Positions 16,679-24,956 of a stretch of 64,000 nt of DNA are shown here, piece by piece. The stretch is from Gudongella sp034006985 (GTDB lineage Bacteria; Bacillota; Clostridia; Tissierellales; Tissierellaceae): the NCBI GenBank assembly GCA_034006985.1, contig JAVERT010000002.1, forward strand, positions 62,001-126,000, written 5' to 3'. The notes beneath the pieces were generated by a model. The model was not told the DNA's origin and made no database searches. It worked only from the letters and a program-made list of their open reading frames with translations. The position numbers and the translations under genes are program-made. Positions within the stretch are counted from its first letter, which is position 1. Each line of letters begins with the position of its first letter.

Positions 16679-17437
16679 ATGTTAGAATTAATAGATTTGA
16701 ATCTTAATTTAGAAGGAGATAATGGTAAAGTCAGCGTTCTAAATAATATAAATCTAAGTTTGGAAAAGAAGAAGATATATGTAATGACTGGGCCTAATGG
16801 TGGCGGAAAATCTTCTATTGCAAAAGTTATTATGGGGATCTATCCATTGACTTCTGGGAAAATTTTGATGGATGGAATAGACATAACAGAAAAGACCATC
16901 ACAGAACGAGCTAGACTTGGTATTGGTTATGCAATGCAGCAGCCTGCGAGATTTAAAGGAATGAAGGTAAGGGATATGCTTACTTTAGCAGCTGGAGATA
17001 ACACTGAGAGTAGTCTCTGTGATCTTTTGTTTGATGTGGGTCTATGTGCTCAGGATTATTTAGATCGTGAAATAAATGCTAGCTTTTCTGGCGGAGAATT
17101 AAAGCGCTTAGAGATTGCAAGCGTACTTGCAAGAAAATTAAAGCTTGTATTATTTGACGAGCCAGAAGCAGGTATAGATTTATGGAGTTTTAAAAAACTA
17201 ACAGAGACATTTGAAGATTTAAATATAAAGTATGATACAACCATTGTAATTATATCTCACCAGGAGAGAATTTTGAAATTAGCAGATCAGGTTATTATGG
17301 TAGAAAATGGAGAAATAAGTGAAATTACCGATAAAGGAAAGATATTAGATGAAATTGAAATGTTAGACAACAGTTGTCGTTGTCGTCAAGCTTGTGAAAT
17401 AAGGGGGAAGTCAAATGCCATTGAGTGTAATAGATAA
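16679..17437 (+). CDS. sufC: Fe-S cluster assembly ATPase SufC
   Basis: 252 residues, an ABC-type ATPase without membrane partners. Walker A is GPNGGGKSS near residue 38, the signature FSGGELKR near 138, and Walker B LVLFDEPEAGID near 158, followed by the H-loop in IISHQER. SufC drives conformational change in the SufB scaffold during iron-sulfur cluster assembly. The C-terminal tail is cysteine-containing (SCRCRQACE). Start ATG 16679 with AAAGGTGG. Its 3' end overlaps sufB by 23 bases in another frame, so the two are coupled. No SufS, SufU or SufE lies next to it. This is the two-gene SufCB layout known in archaea and deep-branching anaerobes. Confidence 0.9.
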   Translation: MLELIDLNLNLEGDNGKVSVLNNINLSLEKKKIYVMTGPNGGGKSSIAKVIMGIYPLTSGKILMDGIDITEKTITERARLGIGYAMQQPARFKGMKVRDMLTLAAGDNTESSLCDLLFDVGLCAQDYLDREINASFSGGELKRLEIASVLARKLKLVLFDEPEAGIDLWSFKKLTETFEDLNIKYDTTIVIISHQERILKLADQVIMVENGEISEITDKGKILDEIEMLDNSCRCRQACEIRGKSNAIECNR

Positions 17438-18335
17438 GAAAATTTTAGAAGAAGTTGCAGATCTACATGAAATACCTATAGGCGCATATAATATTAGGAA
17501 AAATGGCGAAGGAGCAGGACGAAACACTACAGCTAATATAGATATAATAACAAAAAAAGACAAACCAGGGATTGACGTTATAATTAAGCCCGGAACTAAA
17601 AATGAAAGTGTTCATATTCCAGTTATTCTATCTAAAGATATTAATGATATGGTCTACAATACATTTGATGTAGGAGCTGATTCAGATGTGCTAATTGTGG
17701 CTGGCTGTGGTATTCACAACTCAAGTTGCAATACCTCCCAACATGATGGTATCCATGAGTTTTTTGTGCGCAAAGGTGCAAAAATGAAGTATGTGGAAAA
17801 ACACTATGGCGAGGGAAATGGAAGTGGAGATATAGTTTTAAATCCTAAGACTATAATAAATGTAGAAGAAGGCGGAGTTGTTGAACTTGAAATGATTCAG
17901 ATTAAGGGCGTTGACAAGACCAAAAGAGATACAACTGTTGTTTTAGCAAAAGATGCTCGACTTGTTGTCACTGAGAGATTGCTTACAACTAATGATCAAT
18001 ACGCGGAATCCAATATTAAAGTGGAATTAAGAGGAGAAAACTCAACGGCACAAATAATTTCTCGTTCAGTAGCTCAAGACGATTCTAATCAAGTTTTCCA
18101 TTTGATTATGAGAGGATATGCTAACTGCCGTGGCCATATACAGTGTGATTCTATTATTATGGATAATGGTCATGTATCTTCAATACCAGAAGTATCAGCC
18201 TACCACTCTGATGCTCAACTTATTCATGAAGCAGCGATAGGGAGAATAGCCTCTGAACAGTTAATAAAGCTTATGACATTGGGGCTAACAGAAGAAGAAG
18301 CAGAAGATACAATTTTGCAGGGATTTTTAAAATAG
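17415..18335 (+). CDS. sufB: SufB/SufD-family scaffold protein, short form
   Basis: 306 residues, much shorter than the ~465-residue SufB of standard SUF systems. It corresponds to the beta-helix core plus the C-terminal helices that bind SufC. Visible landmarks are VAGCGIHNSSCNTSQHDGIHEFF, cysteine- and histidine-bearing, and the C-terminal SVAYH-like block HVSSIPEVSAYHSDAQLIHEA with IGRIASEQLIKLMTLGLTEEEAE, the SufBD hallmark. In the minimal system this single SufBD protein pairs with SufC to form the cluster scaffold. The start ATG 17415 lies inside sufC with AGGGGGAAG upstream. An intrinsic terminator follows the stop. Confidence 0.87.
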   Translation: MPLSVIDKKILEEVADLHEIPIGAYNIRKNGEGAGRNTTANIDIITKKDKPGIDVIIKPGTKNESVHIPVILSKDINDMVYNTFDVGADSDVLIVAGCGIHNSSCNTSQHDGIHEFFVRKGAKMKYVEKHYGEGNGSGDIVLNPKTIINVEEGGVVELEMIQIKGVDKTKRDTTVVLAKDARLVVTERLLTTNDQYAESNIKVELRGENSTAQIISRSVAQDDSNQVFHLIMRGYANCRGHIQCDSIIMDNGHVSSIPEVSAYHSDAQLIHEAAIGRIASEQLIKLMTLGLTEEEAEDTILQGFLK

Positions 18336-18381
18336 AGGATTCAATATTTACTACAGTAAATTAGATTTTAAACTTAGAATA

Positions 18382-18426
18382 AAATACCTTAGTTTAGTTT
18401 GATTTGAATCAGGGTATTTATGTTTT
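18382..18426 (+). terminator. Intrinsic terminator after sufCB
   Basis: AAATACC (18382-18388) pairs with GGTATTT (18413-18419) around a 24-base loop, followed by ATGTTTTTC. It lies about 50 bases after the sufB stop. Confidence 0.6.
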
Positions 18427-18540
18427 TCTTAAATACCGTTTTAGACTATTCTAAGGATGTGCATTCTAGGACGTTTGCAAAGAATTCCATTTTATGATAT
18501 GCTTAGATAGTAGAAATTTGTAGAGTAAACTTACAACTTC

Positions 18541-18672
18541 ATAAATTGCAATGCTTAATTCTTTTTTAAGAAGCGAGGGTTATAGGTTAACCTTGTAGGC
18601 CAGAAAGGGATCGTATCATTGAATTATAAGACTATGGTTCTCCATAGCCTTTTTGTATGTTTTTTTTTAAAA
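18541..18672 (+). ncRNA. Unclassified structured leader ending in a terminator
   Basis: A 429-base gap precedes the glycine-betaine transporter genes. Within it, AGGGTTA (18576-18582) can pair with TAACCTT (18588-18594), and CCTT (18591-18594) could instead pair with AAGG (18605-18608). A perfect stem CTATGG/CCATAG (18632-18637, 18642-18647) is then followed by CCTTTTTG and a run of nine T, a clear terminator. Competing pairings before a terminator are the build of a riboswitch or attenuator. It does not match the consensus of the ydaO (c-di-AMP), glycine, SAM, T-box, guanidine or TPP classes as I know them. It may also be a stand-alone small RNA. Confidence 0.4.
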
Positions 18673-18764
18673 TGGTAGGATTAAATTTTTAATAAATATA
18701 ATTTGTATGTATTACTAGTTTTCACATAAGTGAAAACACTAAATATAAAAGGATGGTGTTTTGT

Positions 18765-19769
18765 TTGAAGAGAATAATAGGTATTATACTAATTGCATCT
18801 ATGTTAGCAATAACAGTAGTAGGGTGCTCAGGAGATTCAGGAACAGCAACAACTAAAGAAGTAAATTTTGCAGATGCAGGTTGGGATAGCAACAAGCTCC
18901 ACAATGCTATAGCAGGATTAGTAGCTGAAGAACTATGGGACTATGAGATAAAAGAAACTCCAGGTTCATCAACTGTACTTCATGAAGGCCTTTTAAAAGG
19001 CGAAGTAGATGTTCATATGGAAGTTTGGACTGATAACTTAGCAACATATAGTGAGGATTTAGCAGCAGGGAAACTTCAAGAATTAGGTACAAACTTTGAT
19101 GATAACAATCAAGGTGTTTATGTTCCTAGATATGTAATTGAGGGAGATGCTGAAAGAGGAATAGTAGCATCAGCACCAGATTTAAAATCAATTCAAGATT
19201 TAAAGAATTATCCAGATGTATTTAAAGATGAAGAAAATGCTGGTATGGGCAGAATGTATGGAGCTATTCCAGGATGGCAAGTTGATGAAATACTTTATAA
19301 AAAATTCATGTATTTAGGAATGGAAGAGAACTTTATATACTTCAGACCAGGTTCAGATGCAGCGCTTTCAACTGCTATAACTTCAGCATATGAAAAAGGT
19401 GAACCTATTGCAGCATACTATTGGGAACCAACCTGGTTACTAGGTCTTTATGATATGGTGCTTTTAGAAGATGAGCCTTTTGATCAAGAAACTTATTTAG
19501 AAGGAAAAACTGCCATGCCATCAGTAGATGTAACTGTAGGAGTAAGTAATGAATTCGGAGATGCTGAAGAGAATAAAGAATTTATAGATTTTTTAAGTAA
19601 TTATGAAACATCAAGTGCACTTACTTCAGAAGGATTAGGATATATGCAAGAATCAGGATCAGATTATAAGGAAACAGCTAAATGGTTCCTTAATGAGCAC
19701 CCTGAATTATTAGATGCATGGTTAACCCCAGAAGATGCTGAAGCTATGAAAACAGCATTAAATCAATAG
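18765..19769 (+). CDS. Glycine betaine/proline-type ABC transporter, substrate-binding lipoprotein
   Basis: 334 residues. The signal peptide ends in a lipobox (ITVVGCSG), so the protein is anchored outside the membrane. The mature part is an OpuAC/ProX-type binding protein: EVNFADAGWDSNKLHNAIAG, then LKGEVDVHMEVWTDN, IPGWQVDE and AAYYWEPTWLLG. The aromatic residues of these blocks form the box that holds quaternary ammonium compounds. The likely ligand is glycine betaine, carnitine or proline betaine. TTG 18765 is preferred because AAAGGATGGTG ends six bases before it. An ATG at 18753 overlaps that site. It is the first gene of a three-gene transporter operon. Confidence 0.88.
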   Translation: MKRIIGIILIASMLAITVVGCSGDSGTATTKEVNFADAGWDSNKLHNAIAGLVAEELWDYEIKETPGSSTVLHEGLLKGEVDVHMEVWTDNLATYSEDLAAGKLQELGTNFDDNNQGVYVPRYVIEGDAERGIVASAPDLKSIQDLKNYPDVFKDEENAGMGRMYGAIPGWQVDEILYKKFMYLGMEENFIYFRPGSDAALSTAITSAYEKGEPIAAYYWEPTWLLGLYDMVLLEDEPFDQETYLEGKTAMPSVDVTVGVSNEFGDAEENKEFIDFLSNYETSSALTSEGLGYMQESGSDYKETAKWFLNEHPELLDAWLTPEDAEAMKTALNQ

Positions 19770-19784
19770 TAGGGGGAATTGAAT

Positions 19785-20651
19785 ATGAATTGGTTATATG
19801 AGTTTCCTTTTGAAATACCAATGGATCTTAAGGCGATAGACGCTTCAGTAAGAGCGTTCAGTGTTGAATATGATGGTTTCTTTAGCGTTATTAGAGGTGG
19901 TCTAGTTAATTTAGTTAGCTTTTTTAATAATGTATTAGATATGATTCCTTGGGCCGTTTTCATATTATTAGTATTTTTAGCAGGTTGGAGAGTATCTAGA
20001 AAAATTAGTAAAGGTCTACTCTTTGCAGTTTTGCTTTTATTTATAGGTGCGGTGGGATTTTGGAGCTTAATGAATGAAACATTAGCTATAATACTAGCTT
20101 CTGTATTGATTTCATTATTAATAGGGTTCCCTATTGGGATATTTATATCTACGGGAGATAGAGCAAATAATATTATGAGGCCCATATTAGACACTATGCA
20201 GACTATGCCGGTATTTGTATACCTTATCCCAGCAATGTTATTTTTTGGACTGGGTAAAGCTCCAGCAGTAATAGCTACAACAATCTATGCAATAGTGCCT
20301 ATGATAAGACTTACAAATCTTGGGATAAGACAAATTGATGGAGAAATAGTAGAAGCATCTAAAGCATTTGGTTCTACAAAACTTCAGTCTTTAATTAAAG
20401 TACAAATTCCTCAAGCGCTGCCAACAATTATGACTGGTGTAAATCAAACATTAATGATGGCGATATCCATGGTAGTTACAACATCAATGATTGGTGCTAC
20501 AGGTCTTGGAATGGAAGTCCTTATAGCTGTTAATCGTGTTGAGATAGGTAGAGGATTGGTATCGGGTACTTCGGTAGTAATAATTGCAGTTGTACTAGAT
20601 AGATTAACTCAAGGTCTAGTTAAGCGTAGTGAGGTGAAAACTGATGGATAA
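19785..20651 (+). CDS. Glycine betaine-type ABC transporter permease
   Basis: 288 residues with an N-terminal amphipathic part and about six to seven membrane helices. The OpuAB/ProW landmarks are TMQTMPVFVYLIPAMLFFG, FGLGKAPAVIATTIYAIVP and the ATPase-contact EAA loop IVEASKAFGSTKLQSLIKVQIPQALP. It forms the channel for the binding protein encoded upstream. ATG 19785 has AGGGGG before it. A TTG six bases upstream is less well placed. The stop overlaps the ATPase start by eight bases, so the subunits are translated together. Confidence 0.9.
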   Translation: MNWLYEFPFEIPMDLKAIDASVRAFSVEYDGFFSVIRGGLVNLVSFFNNVLDMIPWAVFILLVFLAGWRVSRKISKGLLFAVLLLFIGAVGFWSLMNETLAIILASVLISLLIGFPIGIFISTGDRANNIMRPILDTMQTMPVFVYLIPAMLFFGLGKAPAVIATTIYAIVPMIRLTNLGIRQIDGEIVEASKAFGSTKLQSLIKVQIPQALPTIMTGVNQTLMMAISMVVTTSMIGATGLGMEVLIAVNRVEIGRGLVSGTSVVIIAVVLDRLTQGLVKRSEVKTDG

Positions 20652-21879
20652 CAATAAAGTAAAGATTATAGAAAAAAGAGAACAAGAGAAGAAAGATATA
20701 GATAATAGAGAAACACTCCTTGAGGTCAGAAACTTATCAAAGCTTTATGGAAATGAGAAAAAAGAAGCAATAAAGCTTAAGGAATCTGGGCTTACCAAGG
20801 ATGAAGTTTATGCAGAGACTAAAACTACAATCGCTCTGTGGGATGTATGTTTGGAAGTTAAAAATAAAGAAATATTTGTAATAATCGGTCTTTCAGGTTC
20901 AGGTAAATCAACGCTAGTTAGATGTTTTAATATGCTTAACAAACCCACATCTGGGAGTATTTTTTATGATGGTAAAGATATAAGTAAATATAATAATAAA
21001 GAACTTATGGATTATAGAAGAAATAAAATATCTATGGTTTTCCAAAGTTTTGGCCTTATGAGTCATAGAAATGTACTTGGGAACGTGGAATATGGATTAG
21101 AAGTAAAGGGAGTTAATAAGCAAGAAAGATATAAAAAAGCAATGGAAATGATATCTATGGTGGGACTAGATGGTGTAGAGATGGAACCTATAAGTAATCT
21201 TTCAGGTGGTATGAAACAAAGGGTTGGAATCGCGAGAGCTCTAGCAAATGATCCTGAGGTACTTCTTATGGATGAACCTTTTTCTGCACTGGATCCATTA
21301 GTTAGAAAAGATATGCAGTTTGAGCTTTTAAATATACAGAGACAACTAGATAAAACTATCATATTTATAACACATGATATAAATGAAGCATTTAAACTTG
21401 GAGATAGAGTAGCTATAATGAAGGATGGAGAAGTTATACAGGTGGATACTCCAGAGAGAATGACATCAAATCCTAAGACTGAATACGTTAAAAGGTTTAT
21501 AGACAGTGCAGATAAAACTCAAGTAATATCTGTAAAGAATGTAATGATAACACCAAATAGTATTGTAAGACTTAGAGACAATCCAAAAATAGCTATAAAA
21601 ACAATGAGAGAAAGCGAAGTATCCAGTGCATATGTAATATCTCAAAAAACAAAATTTGAAGGTGTTATAACTCTTGATGATGCTCTAAGAGCTCAAAAAG
21701 AAGGGCTTGAACTTTCAGATATATTGATTAGAGATATATTAACTACAAGCCCAGATGCGCTTTTAACTGATATAATCGCAGATGCAACAGAATCAAAATT
21801 CCCACTTGCTGTAGTAGATGAAGAAAACAACCTAAAGGGAATAGTTTCAAAAGTACACGTATTATCATCAATGCAATAA
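20644..21879 (+). CDS. Glycine betaine-type ABC transporter ATPase with CBS domains
   Basis: 411 residues. Walker A is GLSGSGKST near residue 81, the signature LSGGMKQR near 186, Walker B MDEPFSALDP near 209, and the H-loop FITHD near 240. The extended N-terminus with KLKESGLTKDEVYAETKTTIALWD is typical of the OpuAA/ProV group. The C-terminal ~120 residues form two CBS domains (VISVKNVMITPNSIV; VISQKTKFEGVITLDDAL). In OpuA of lactococci such domains sense ionic strength or bind c-di-AMP. The lengthy charged N-terminus (about residues 1-20) is extra. The ribosome site lies within the permease gene. Confidence 0.9.
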   Translation: MDNNKVKIIEKREQEKKDIDNRETLLEVRNLSKLYGNEKKEAIKLKESGLTKDEVYAETKTTIALWDVCLEVKNKEIFVIIGLSGSGKSTLVRCFNMLNKPTSGSIFYDGKDISKYNNKELMDYRRNKISMVFQSFGLMSHRNVLGNVEYGLEVKGVNKQERYKKAMEMISMVGLDGVEMEPISNLSGGMKQRVGIARALANDPEVLLMDEPFSALDPLVRKDMQFELLNIQRQLDKTIIFITHDINEAFKLGDRVAIMKDGEVIQVDTPERMTSNPKTEYVKRFIDSADKTQVISVKNVMITPNSIVRLRDNPKIAIKTMRESEVSSAYVISQKTKFEGVITLDDALRAQKEGLELSDILIRDILTTSPDALLTDIIADATESKFPLAVVDEENNLKGIVSKVHVLSSMQ

Positions 21880-21913
21880 AAATAGTAAATAATACAAGGT
21901 GGATTACATCTGG

Positions 21914-21942
21914 TTGACTTTAAAAAGTTTTAGCTATATAAT
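21914..21942 (+). promoter_or_regulatory. Promoter of the TPP-riboswitch operon
   Basis: TTGACT (21914-21919), a 17-base spacer and TATAAT (21937-21942) form a near-consensus sigma-A promoter about 25 bases before the riboswitch. Confidence 0.75.
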
Positions 21943-21968
21943 AAATGTGAATTACAAATTAAAACAAG

Positions 21969-22052
21969 ATGGGAGCTAGGTTAAATCTAGCTGAGAGTAA
22001 GCTATAAATGCTTAGACCTGTAACCTGATCTGGATAATGCCAGCGGAGGAAA
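21969..22052 (+). ncRNA. TPP riboswitch (THI element)
   Basis: The two conserved strings are present: CTGAGAG (21990-21996) and CCTGATCTGGATAATGCCAG, followed by CGGAGG. The opening GGGAGCTAGG pairs with the strand before CTGAGAG. This RNA binds thiamine pyrophosphate. The terminator just downstream makes transcription attenuation the likely mechanism: with TPP bound, the terminator forms and the operon is off. All five genes up to 25628 are the expected targets. Confidence 0.95.
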
Positions 22053-22078
22053 ATATTGATCTGATTATGATATTTTTG

Positions 22079-22116
22079 CACTCTTTGTCCATATTGGAAC
22101 AGAGAGTGTTTTTATT
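22079..22116 (+). terminator. Riboswitch-controlled terminator
   Basis: CACTCT (22079-22084) pairs with AGAGTG (22103-22108), with the inner part TTGTCC/GGAACA also partly paired, followed by TTTTTATTT. It lies between the TPP element and the first gene. Confidence 0.8.
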
Positions 22117-22140
22117 TGTAAAATTTTAGGAGGGATAGAA

Positions 22141-22431
22141 ATGATAAATGTTAATTTAAGTTTACAAGTTCTACCAGTAGTACCAGACAAACAAATTTAT
22201 GATGTAGTAGATAAAGTAATTGAACTTATTCAGGAATCAGGAGTTAAATATGAAGTTGGTCCTATGGAAACTACGATGGAGGGAGAGCTTGATGTTCTTT
22301 TTGAAATCGTTAAAAAAGCTCAGGATATTTGCATAAATGAAGGAGCAGAAAGAGTGGTATCCGTGGTTAAGATTGACTATAAACCAGAGGGTGTGACAAT
22401 GGATGAAAAAATCCATAAATATAGAGGATAG
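22141..22431 (+). CDS. MTH1187-family thiamine-binding protein
   Basis: A 96-residue protein of the Thiamine_BP family (PF01910, MTH1187/YqgV). Landmarks are NVNLSLQVLPVVPD at the N-terminus and GVKYEVGPMETTMEG, the conserved ligand-loop block. Members bind thiamine or HMP-like compounds as small ferredoxin-fold oligomers in the cytosol. First gene of the TPP-controlled operon. The start ATG 22141 follows AGGAGGGATAGAA. Its end overlaps the permease gene by 29 bases. Confidence 0.88.
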   Translation: MINVNLSLQVLPVVPDKQIYDVVDKVIELIQESGVKYEVGPMETTMEGELDVLFEIVKKAQDICINEGAERVVSVVKIDYKPEGVTMDEKIHKYRG

Positions 22432-23191
22432 AATAATTCCATTAAGTTTTTTTTCTTTTTTAGTCTTAATTTGGGAAATTGTGGCAAGATTTGAAGTAGT
22501 GCCCACATATATTTTACCAGCACCAACAAAGATAATAAAAACACTATTTTTAAATTTGCCAATATTAAAAGAACATATAATAGTTACCACAATGGAGGCA
22601 TTAGTTGGTTTTGTAATAGCTATTATATTTGCGATAACTATTTGTATTATTATGGATAGTATTCCTATAGTTAAAACGACAATCTATCCATTAATAATAA
22701 CATCTCAGACCGTACCAATAATTACAATAGCACCTTTATTTGCTATTTGGTTTGGATTTGGGTATTTTCCTAAAATAATTATAGTAGTATTAGTATGTTT
22801 TTTTCCAATAACCATAAGTTTGTTGGAAGGTTTAAGCTCAGTTGAAGAAGATCTTTTGAATTTGATTAAATCTATGGGTGCAACTAAACTTCAACTTTAT
22901 AAAATGGTTAAGTTACCAGCTGCCTTGCCTAGCTTTTTTTCTGGATTAAAAATCTCAGCGACCTATAGTATTATGGGAGCTACCATAGGAGAATGGGTTG
23001 GAGGTAAGAACGGCCTTGGAGTATATATGCTAAGGGTAAAACATTCATTTGCTACAGATAAAGTTTTTGCTGCAATTATTATAATCACATTATTAAGTAT
23101 AGGAATGCTTAAAATAATAAGTTTTATAGAAAAAAGATCTATGCCATGGATATACAATCAAAATCAAAATGAAAGAATTTGGGAGGAATAA
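22403..23191 (+). CDS. ABC transporter permease, thiamine/pyrimidine precursor type (ThiX-like)
   Basis: 262 residues with about six membrane helices. The EAA-type cytoplasmic loop that contacts the ATPase reads LLNLIKSMGATKLQLYKMVKLPAALP near residue 155-180, and GEWVGGKNGLGVYM follows, as in SsuC/ThiX/TauC-like permeases. Together with the NMT1-type binding protein and the ATPase it should import thiamine, its pyrimidine moiety HMP or a degraded form such as formylaminopyrimidine. The start ATG 22403 lies inside the preceding gene, implying translational coupling. Confidence 0.88.
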   Translation: MKKSINIEDRIIPLSFFSFLVLIWEIVARFEVVPTYILPAPTKIIKTLFLNLPILKEHIIVTTMEALVGFVIAIIFAITICIIMDSIPIVKTTIYPLIITSQTVPIITIAPLFAIWFGFGYFPKIIIVVLVCFFPITISLLEGLSSVEEDLLNLIKSMGATKLQLYKMVKLPAALPSFFSGLKISATYSIMGATIGEWVGGKNGLGVYMLRVKHSFATDKVFAAIIIITLLSIGMLKIISFIEKRSMPWIYNQNQNERIWEE

Positions 23192-23193
23192 TA

Positions 23194-24204
23194 ATGTTAA
23201 AAAAAAGTATAAGTTTAATTTTAGTTTTAGTTTTAATAATGGCGATTTTTGGAGGGTGTACAGCTTCTCAAACACCACAAGAGGAAGATAATGTTGAATT
23301 AGAAAAAATAACTGTTATATTGGATTGGGTACCAAATACAAACCATACTGGTCTGTATGTTGCATTAGAAAATGGATATTATGAAGAAGAAGGATTAGAA
23401 GTTGAAATAATTCAACCAACAGCAGGTGGTAGTGCAGATCTTATAGCAGCAGGACAAGGAGAATTTGGAATTAGTTATCAAGAACAAGTAACATATGCAA
23501 GAACAGCTGCAGATCCATTACCAGTTGTTGCTATAGCAGCTATAATCCAACATAACACTTCAGGTTTTGGATCTCCAGTGGATAAAAATATTGTAACACC
23601 AAAAGATTTCGAAGGTAAGAAATATGGCGGTTGGGGATCTCCAATGGAAGAAGCTATGTTAAAAGGATTAATGACTAAAGAAGGTGCAGATTTTAATAAA
23701 TTGGAAATGGTAGATATTCAGGAATCGGATTTCTTTACAAGTGTAGAAAACTATGTAGATTTTACTTGGATTTATTATGGTTGGGATGGAGTAGCTGCAG
23801 AACTTAGAAATTACGATATTAACTTTATTAAATTGCAAGATGTAGAACCAGCTCTAGATTTTTATACACCAGTTCTAATCGCAAGTGAATCTTTACTAGA
23901 AGAAAATCCAGAACTTGCAAAACGGTTCTTAAATGCAACTTCTAAAGGATATAATTTTTCAATAGATAAACCCGAAGAAGCAGCTAAAATTTTGATAAAA
24001 TATGTACCAGAATTAGATGAGGAAATGGTAATAGCTAGCCAAGAATACCTAGCAAAGGAATATAAAGCTGAAGCAAATAGCTGGGGAGAAATGAAAGCAG
24101 AAATATGGGAAACATACGGTAACTGGATGTTTGAAAACAATTTATTAGAAAAACAATTAAAAGTTGATGAAGCATTTACAAATGAATTTTTACCACAAGA
24201 GTAG
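23194..24204 (+). CDS. NMT1/THI5-type ABC substrate-binding lipoprotein (ThiY-like)
   Basis: 336 residues. The signal peptide ends in a lipobox (MAIFGGCTAS). The mature protein opens ITVILDWVPNTNHTGLYVAL, the hallmark of the NMT1/THI5/ThiY family, and contains EEEGLEVEIIQPTAGGSADLIAAG and KKYGGWGSPMEEA. These proteins deliver HMP-related pyrimidines to the permease. ATG 23194 is chosen because GGGAGG lies seven bases upstream. A frame starting five codons earlier lacks a proper site. It starts two bases after the permease stop. The TPP riboswitch and the family both support the substrate class. Confidence 0.9.
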   Translation: MLKKSISLILVLVLIMAIFGGCTASQTPQEEDNVELEKITVILDWVPNTNHTGLYVALENGYYEEEGLEVEIIQPTAGGSADLIAAGQGEFGISYQEQVTYARTAADPLPVVAIAAIIQHNTSGFGSPVDKNIVTPKDFEGKKYGGWGSPMEEAMLKGLMTKEGADFNKLEMVDIQESDFFTSVENYVDFTWIYYGWDGVAAELRNYDINFIKLQDVEPALDFYTPVLIASESLLEENPELAKRFLNATSKGYNFSIDKPEEAAKILIKYVPELDEEMVIASQEYLAKEYKAEANSWGEMKAEIWETYGNWMFENNLLEKQLKVDEAFTNEFLPQE

Positions 24205-24207
24205 ATT

Positions 24208-24942
24208 ATGAAAAAGGTAGAAATTAATAATATATCAAAAAGTTTTGGCAACTTGCATACTTTAGATAATATTTCTTTAAGCCTTGAAGAAAATCAATTT
24301 GTAACAATACTTGGTCCTAGTGGCAGTGGAAAGAGTACTTTATTTAATATTGTAGCAGGTCTTTCAATGCCAGATAAGGGAGAAATATTAATAGAAGGGG
24401 AAGTATATACAGGAAAAACAGGAAGAGTAAGTTATATGCATCAAAAAGATCTGCTTTTGCCTTGGAAAAACATATTAGAAAATGTATGTGTGCCTTTAAT
24501 ATTAAAGGGTGCCTCGAAAAAAGAGGCTCAGGAAGAAGCATTAAAGCATTTCAAATTATTTGGATTGGATGGATTTGAAAAAAATTATCCAAATCAACTT
24601 TCAGGAGGTATGAAACAGCGTGCTTCTCTTTTAAGAACATATTTATTTTCTAACGATATCATGCTTCTTGATGAACCATTTGGTGGATTAGATGCAATCA
24701 CAAAACGTAAGATGCAAGGCTGGCTTTTAGAAGTATTTAAAAATCTTAAGGCTTCAATATTATTTATTACGCATGATATAGATGAAGCTATTTTTTTATC
24801 AGACAAAGTATATGTTTTTTCAGAAAGGCCTGCCTTTGTTAAAGAGATATTTAATATAAATATAGATAGACCAAGAGATAAGGATACATTTACTAGTGAA
24901 GCTTTTAATGATATGAAAAAAGAGATATTAGATTTATTATAG
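24208..24942 (+). CDS. ABC transporter ATPase, thiamine/pyrimidine precursor type (ThiZ-like)
   Basis: 244 residues. Walker A is GPSGSGKST near residue 36, the Q-loop MHQKDLLLPWKN near 78, the signature LSGGMKQR near 131, Walker B MLLDEPFGGLD near 152, and the H-loop FITHDIDEA near 189. It is the energy subunit for the permease and binding protein encoded just upstream. Start ATG 24208, three bases after the previous stop. The methyltransferase gene follows after 14 bases. Confidence 0.9.
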   Translation: MKKVEINNISKSFGNLHTLDNISLSLEENQFVTILGPSGSGKSTLFNIVAGLSMPDKGEILIEGEVYTGKTGRVSYMHQKDLLLPWKNILENVCVPLILKGASKKEAQEEALKHFKLFGLDGFEKNYPNQLSGGMKQRASLLRTYLFSNDIMLLDEPFGGLDAITKRKMQGWLLEVFKNLKASILFITHDIDEAIFLSDKVYVFSERPAFVKEIFNINIDRPRDKDTFTSEAFNDMKKEILDLL

Positions 24943-24956
24943 GAGGAAAAACATAC

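Noticed and set aside
18541..18672. A c-di-AMP (ydaO) riboswitch before the osmoprotectant transporter
   Set aside because: The conserved GGGGAACC and later class signatures are not present in the sequence.
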